Part shown: one piece after another, positions 59,180-64,000 of the stretch | Layout: every line of letters starts with the position of its first letter | Position numbering within the stretch: the stretch's first letter is position 1 | From: Sodiomyces alkalinus F11 | Taxonomy: Eukaryota > Ascomycota > Sordariomycetes > Glomerellales > Plectosphaerellaceae | Direction: 5' to 3' | DNA length: 64,000 nt | Assembly (NCBI RefSeq): GCF_003711515.1 | Contig: NW_021167091.1 | Coordinates: 429,183 to 493,182 of the forward strand | Notes under the pieces: model-generated | Databases searched by the model: none | The model's input: the letters and a program-made list of their open reading frames with translations, nothing else | Told to the model about the DNA's origin: nothing | Made by a program: the position numbers and the translations under genes

Positions 59180-62100
59180 CCTTTCGTGGAATATAAGGAG
59201 GAGTTAGGCGCGGCGGGAGCTACCGCTCCGGTACCGCGCCGAGTACGATATAATAGTAATTCAGGAACCCGGCCTTAACCGCTTTACGAAAAGCCCTATA
59301 AGCCTCTCCTAAGGGGTATATCGGCTAATCTAAGGAGGAGACTATACCCTCCTATATATCTATAAAAGACACCCGCTATATACGTGGATATAGCGGGCCT
59401 ACTATAATACCTACGCGGTTATATTCGGGATTAAAGATAATACACTTATAATCTAGTCGATTTACTTAGAGAACTATTAGTTAGCTAGGATCCCCTAGAA
59501 TACGCCCCTATAAGATATATTCAATACGGCACCGCTATAGGGCCGATATATCTTTATAGGGGACTTTAACCTATACTACCCCCTATAGTTATAGCTACCA
59601 CGGTACTACCCCCGAGCCGATACCCTATTTACCCTAGCGACCCGGTAGAACCTAGACTTAGTAATCCCCCCCGGAATAACTATATAGTACCGCCCGGGCC
59701 GGCGTGCTAGTATTATTAACCTTATATAGGTAACGTAAAGGCTCTGCTACGACTTTAGCGGCCCGGATAAAACGGTTATCGGGTCTAACTATTATTTATA
59801 AATAGCCCGAATCCTCATAAAGACGGATACCTTATCGACTACGACGATAATACTACCGCGGGACTTAGCCGGGTCCCGCTAAGTCTAGAAAGACTTCGAC
59901 CCTTTATAGATCCCCTAGCTTACCGCTACGCGCCTATAGTAGACCGGCCCCCTTATATTACCACGGGATATCGACTTAGTACTAGATAACCTAATAGAAG
60001 ACCTTATAACTATAGCCGATAAGGCCGCGCCGCGCTGCTATAAGGGCACCCCCGGACGCCTATCCACCCCCTAATAGAACGCTAAGCTAACCGCCCTTAC
60101 CTAGGAAGTAAGGCGCCTTTACCGTAGATATATATCCAGGAAGTCCCGGAACTAATAGGACGATTTCCAGGAAGCAGAGAGGTGCCGAGATAAAGCTATA
60201 GCGGTAGCGAAGCGGCTATACTAATAGCACCTACTTTACTTAACCGGGAAGGACGATAGTCTTCTTTAGCGGCTATAAAAATAAGTATAAACTAAAGGGG
60301 GCGTATTACTAAACCCCCCATCGGTGTTACTACTATACCGAGAGAATAACGACTACCCGGTAACTATACACGTAAAGAAGGCCGAAGTCCTTAGCCGGAA
60401 ATTCTCCCCCCCCCCCCTCCTTACTGCCCCAGAGTCCCTAAGCGCGGAATTCCCCCCGGGGTAGGATATCCGCTAAGATATTATTATAGCGGATATATAG
60501 GGGCGCCTTAAGAAAATAAAACCCTAGGCGGTATTAGGACCCGACGGACTCCTAGCAGGGCTCCTAAAAGCGTAGAGACCCCCCCTATACTAAAGACTTA
60601 GTCCTATCTTTATAGCGTGCCTCGAAATAAGCTACTACCCGAAAAGGTGGCGCCACGCTATTATAGTAGTCTTTAAGAAAGAAGGCCGGCCGCCGGCCGA
60701 CTATAGGATAGTAAAAGGCTAATAACCGATATTACTCCTTAGTATAATAGGTAAGGTCCTTAAGGGGATACTAGCTAACCGGATTATAACTATAGCGGAG
60801 GAGTAACGGCTCCTCTTAAAGGGATAGATAAGTAACCGGATAGGGCGAAGTATAAAGATAGTAGTATAAAGAGTTATAAAGGCCGTAAGGGCAAGCTAGG
60901 CCTATAGCGGCACCGCTTTAATACTTTAACTAAATATTAAAGGCGCTTTCGATACTATCCCCTATTCTCGCCTTGTCGGAGTACTTAAAAGGAAAGGCTT
61001 CCCCCGGTAGCTTACTACCCTAATTAATAGCTTCCTCTAAGACTATATAGCCTAATTACTACTTAATAGCAAAATAGCCCCCCCGTAGCACTTTTATAGG
61101 GGTATACCGTAAGGCTCCCCGATCTCCCCTATTCTTTTTATCCTTTATATCTTTACTCTATATAAGGAACTAAAAAGGGTCCTTAAAATAATAGTAATAG
61201 GTTTTACCGATAACACGAATATTATGGCCTTTAGTAGGATAGAGGCGTAGACGCGGTAATGCCTCGCTAACGCGTGGCGGATATACCTAGACTAAGAGAT
61301 AGCGAGTAGAGTATAGTTCGAACTAGCTACGTATATCTATATCCCCTTTACGAAGTCACGCTAACCTTTACCTACCCCGCTCCCCCTTAAACCACTTTAG
61401 TACCGGTAATAGAGGCGATAAAGTTCCTAGGCGTTTAGCTTAATAGGAAGCTTAACTTCCGATAAAATACTAAAGAGGTAAAAAGCCGACTAGCCACCTA
61501 AATATACGCCCTCTTAAGGCTTAGCGCGGTAGCGTAGGGGTATAGCTTTATAAATATAAGAAGAATATACCTTATAGTAATACCATTAGTAATCGCTTAC
61601 TACGCCTTAACTGTTCATAAGATAGGGGCCGGCCCCCGGAAAGGCCCTACCACGGTACTTATAACGGTATAAAACCGGTGCCTCCGATTAGTGGCCGGAG
61701 CCTACAAAGCCATGCCGGTTAGGGTCCTCGAAAAGGAGACCTTTATCCCCCCCCTTAACCTATACCTCTTAAGCCTTAGTGCCCGGAAGGTCCGCCGGAT
61801 ATAAAAGGAGGGAACCGAAGATAAGATACTAGCCGGAGTATACGCCGTAGCGAGAGCCTTAGCGGCACCGAATCGGTATTATAGGACTTACGCGGCCCTT
61901 ACGTGGATAGCCTAGCTTAACGCCCTAATAACCTAGACCGGAAACACGGCCCCGAGGAAAGCCCTTATAAGGGACTAGGGTTAAACCTAGGCGGAGGCAC
62001 GGAGGCCCTATACCTACGCCGTACCGGCACTAAGCCGCCCCTAATATAACGCTCCCTCCGGAAATATAAAGGACTATTAAAGCTATAGAGCACCGTACTT

Positions 62101-62490
62101 ACCTAAATTAGATTAGAAAAGCTAGGCCTATAAGCCTTCTTAGTAAAAGCGAGGGTGCCGGGATTTCTAATAACGCGGTGCCCCTATAGTAATAAAAGGG
62201 CAGAAATAGCGGAGTATATAGTGCTTTAGTATTAGGATATAACCGAGGAAGAGCGTAGGAAGCTGTTCGGTGCTATAGGGAGGCTACTCACGATTAGAGG
62301 GGATTTATACGATATACTAGACCACGATACCGAAGCCGAGGTAATAGCTAAATAATTCCTATAACGGAAGAGGCTTAACGACTTTCGCCTTACTCTTAAA
62401 GTTATAGAAGCCTATAAGAACACGGCGGTACCGTAGCGGGGAAGAAGTAATATAACGATTTAGTTAGTATTAAATAGGGGCCTTATTAGC
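59180..62490 (+). pseudogene. LINE-A (copy 3) ORF2: endonuclease and reverse transcriptase
   Basis: Endonuclease DFNLYYPL is near 59563-59590. The RT palm has the box GFTDNTNIMAFS near 61200-61235. The C-terminal region is at about 62160-62440 with RKRLNDFRLTLKV near 62368-62405. It has RIP stops throughout and no 29-bp duplication. Confidence 0.82.
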
Positions 62491-64000
62491 CGGGACCCCG
62501 GCGGTATTAAAGCGTTATTAGGCCGTAGTCCTCCCCCCCCCCCTTTTTACTCCTCGCTAGCCTTATCCTTACCTCCCTCGGAGGTATTAATACTACTCTC
62601 GATATACTTAAGGTCCTGAAACCGGTTAGCTATTCTACTACCGCGGAGGCGCCGTAGCGGAACCAAAAGGGGACCACGTATATAGTTATCTATTAGGATA
62701 CCTATTATCTCCTCCGTGCGGCGGACGCGGCGGAGGATATCCTATAAGGTCGCCTCTACTGATAAAGTGCCGCTATAGCCGTGACCGGAAAGCAGCGCCT
62801 AAGAGATAGCCCGTCTAAAGGATAAAGCCGCCGTCTTTAGGCGCTCTTTAACCTAATGGGTTATTAGTAAGGCGTTACCGCGATACTATAAGGAGACTAC
62901 TTACCGTAGCGATACCGTTACCACTAATAGCCTTTACTAATATATAAAGACTATAAACATTAATAAAACGCTATTACTACTTTTTCGTAATAAGGGGGAC
63001 CTATCGACTAATTAGATCACCTTAATATACTAATAGCATTATTACGGTATAGTAACGGCTTATATCCTTATGAGGGCGTTAGCTATTAGCGTATTAGAAG
63101 TATACGGTACCGGTACTAGTAGTATTAGCGTAGGCGGAAACGCTATCCGGGTAATTACCTAGACGCTTACTATAATAGAGGTAATTACTATAGATTAGCC
63201 ACCACGATACTACTTCGGCACTATTAGGGTATATATACGGTATAACTCGAATAATACCTTACTCGTACAGGTTATTATTATTGCTAAAAGGAGGCATCTA
63301 CGGTTATTAGTATACTACTACCACGGTACCGCCACGATATAAAGATACTTATATTATACTTTTATTTATAGTTAATATTAAGATTATTATTACTACTATT
63401 ATCGTACTACCTAGTTAACCCTACGCTACCGCTACGCTACCTATAAACCACTATATATTAGTTCTGACTAAGGAAATTATAAATTAAGGATAGGAAAACT
63501 AGAAGATATTACTAGTTAGTATAACGCCGCGACGGTAAGCCTTTAAGGCCGTAAGCGGGAATATAATAGGGGATACCTATAACGTGCTTTATAGCGTTAT
63601 AGGAAGGAAAAGAGGAAAAGGAAAAGGACGTCGAATTCTATTATCTATCTACTATTTTTTCGGGTATAGGCGGAGCCCTACCCTTCCTACCTACCGCCGG
63701 ATATAAAAGGCACCCCCCCCCTCCTAAGGGAGGCAGGAACGCCTACCTCGCCTTTTCTTTATTAATTAAATAGAAGGAATAATAGGCTCGGCCCCGGGGA
63801 TATAGGGAGGCCGATATTAGTATACCGCGGCCGCTACACGGCGGAGACCCCGCGGCACCTTTTCGGCCCCCGCCCCCCCTTACTAATAACCGGCCTAGGC
63901 TAACCCGAACTATAGCCTACTACCCTTCCCGTTAGCTATTAGCCTAGAGGTGTGATCTAGATACGCAGACGGGGTAAACCGGGGCTACGTCGGCCCCGTA

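Larger units (their letters stand above)
57559..64000 (+). mobile_element. LINE-A plus copy 3, running off the window
   Basis: The 5' signature CGCCTATTAACCACGGGCGC is the least mutated of the copies. ORF1, ORF2 and most of the 3' UTR follow, including a C run near 63711-63721. By comparison with copy 2, only about 150 bp of 3' end are missing past 64000. Confidence 0.87.

Overview
The window comes from a filamentous ascomycete (Pezizomycotina; probably a Sordariomycete, though that rank is inferred). Three protein-coding genes with short GT/GC-AG introns have fungal homologues that I recognise. They sit in two small islands inside transposon sequence that carries the mark of repeat-induced point mutation (RIP): CpA/TpG is depleted, TpA is in excess, and Gln and Trp codons have become stops throughout. 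Almost every ORF longer than 60 codons outside the islands is a shadow in another frame or on the other strand. I see no rRNA, tRNA or CRISPR.

Layout. 1-1050 is a RIPed remnant of an LTR-type element (family D). 1051-6650 is one complete RIPed Ty1/copia element on the minus strand, with 205-bp LTRs and a 5-bp target duplication (GGTAT). Gene island 1 (about 6656-9600) holds nuo29.9, encoding the complex I 29.9-kDa/NDUFA5 subunit, on the plus strand, and ppm1, encoding the PP2A leucine carboxyl methyltransferase, on the minus strand. The two are convergent. 9786-46820 is a nest of elements: three Tad/CgT1-like LINE families, called A, B and C here, a gypsy element split by a LINE-C insertion, and a Mutator-like (MULE) transposase. 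Gene island 2 (about 47231-49740) holds one intact 12-TM-type MFS transporter on the minus strand, beside a short un-RIPed relic of a LINE-B 5' end. 49741-64000 is again nested: LINE-A copies in both orientations, a family D fragment, and the LTR/leader plus gag of a second copia element.

How it fits together. The two metabolic genes are ordinary housekeeping genes: a mitochondrial complex I accessory subunit and a cytosolic regulator of PP2A. Neither suggests a cluster or pathway. The window shows RIP silencing a repeat-rich compartment while small gene islands stay intact. Insertion order can be read from the nesting: gypsy, then LINE-C into its reverse transcriptase; LINE-A, then a truncated LINE-C into it; LINE-A, then LINE-B into its 3' part. 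I found no convincing new biological system. The best leads are the nested-insertion chronology, short repeats that escaped RIP, a GC-AG intron, a palindrome cluster upstream of nuo29.9, an unmutated minisatellite inside a RIPed LINE, and an acidic antisense reading frame in the LINE-B 3' region.
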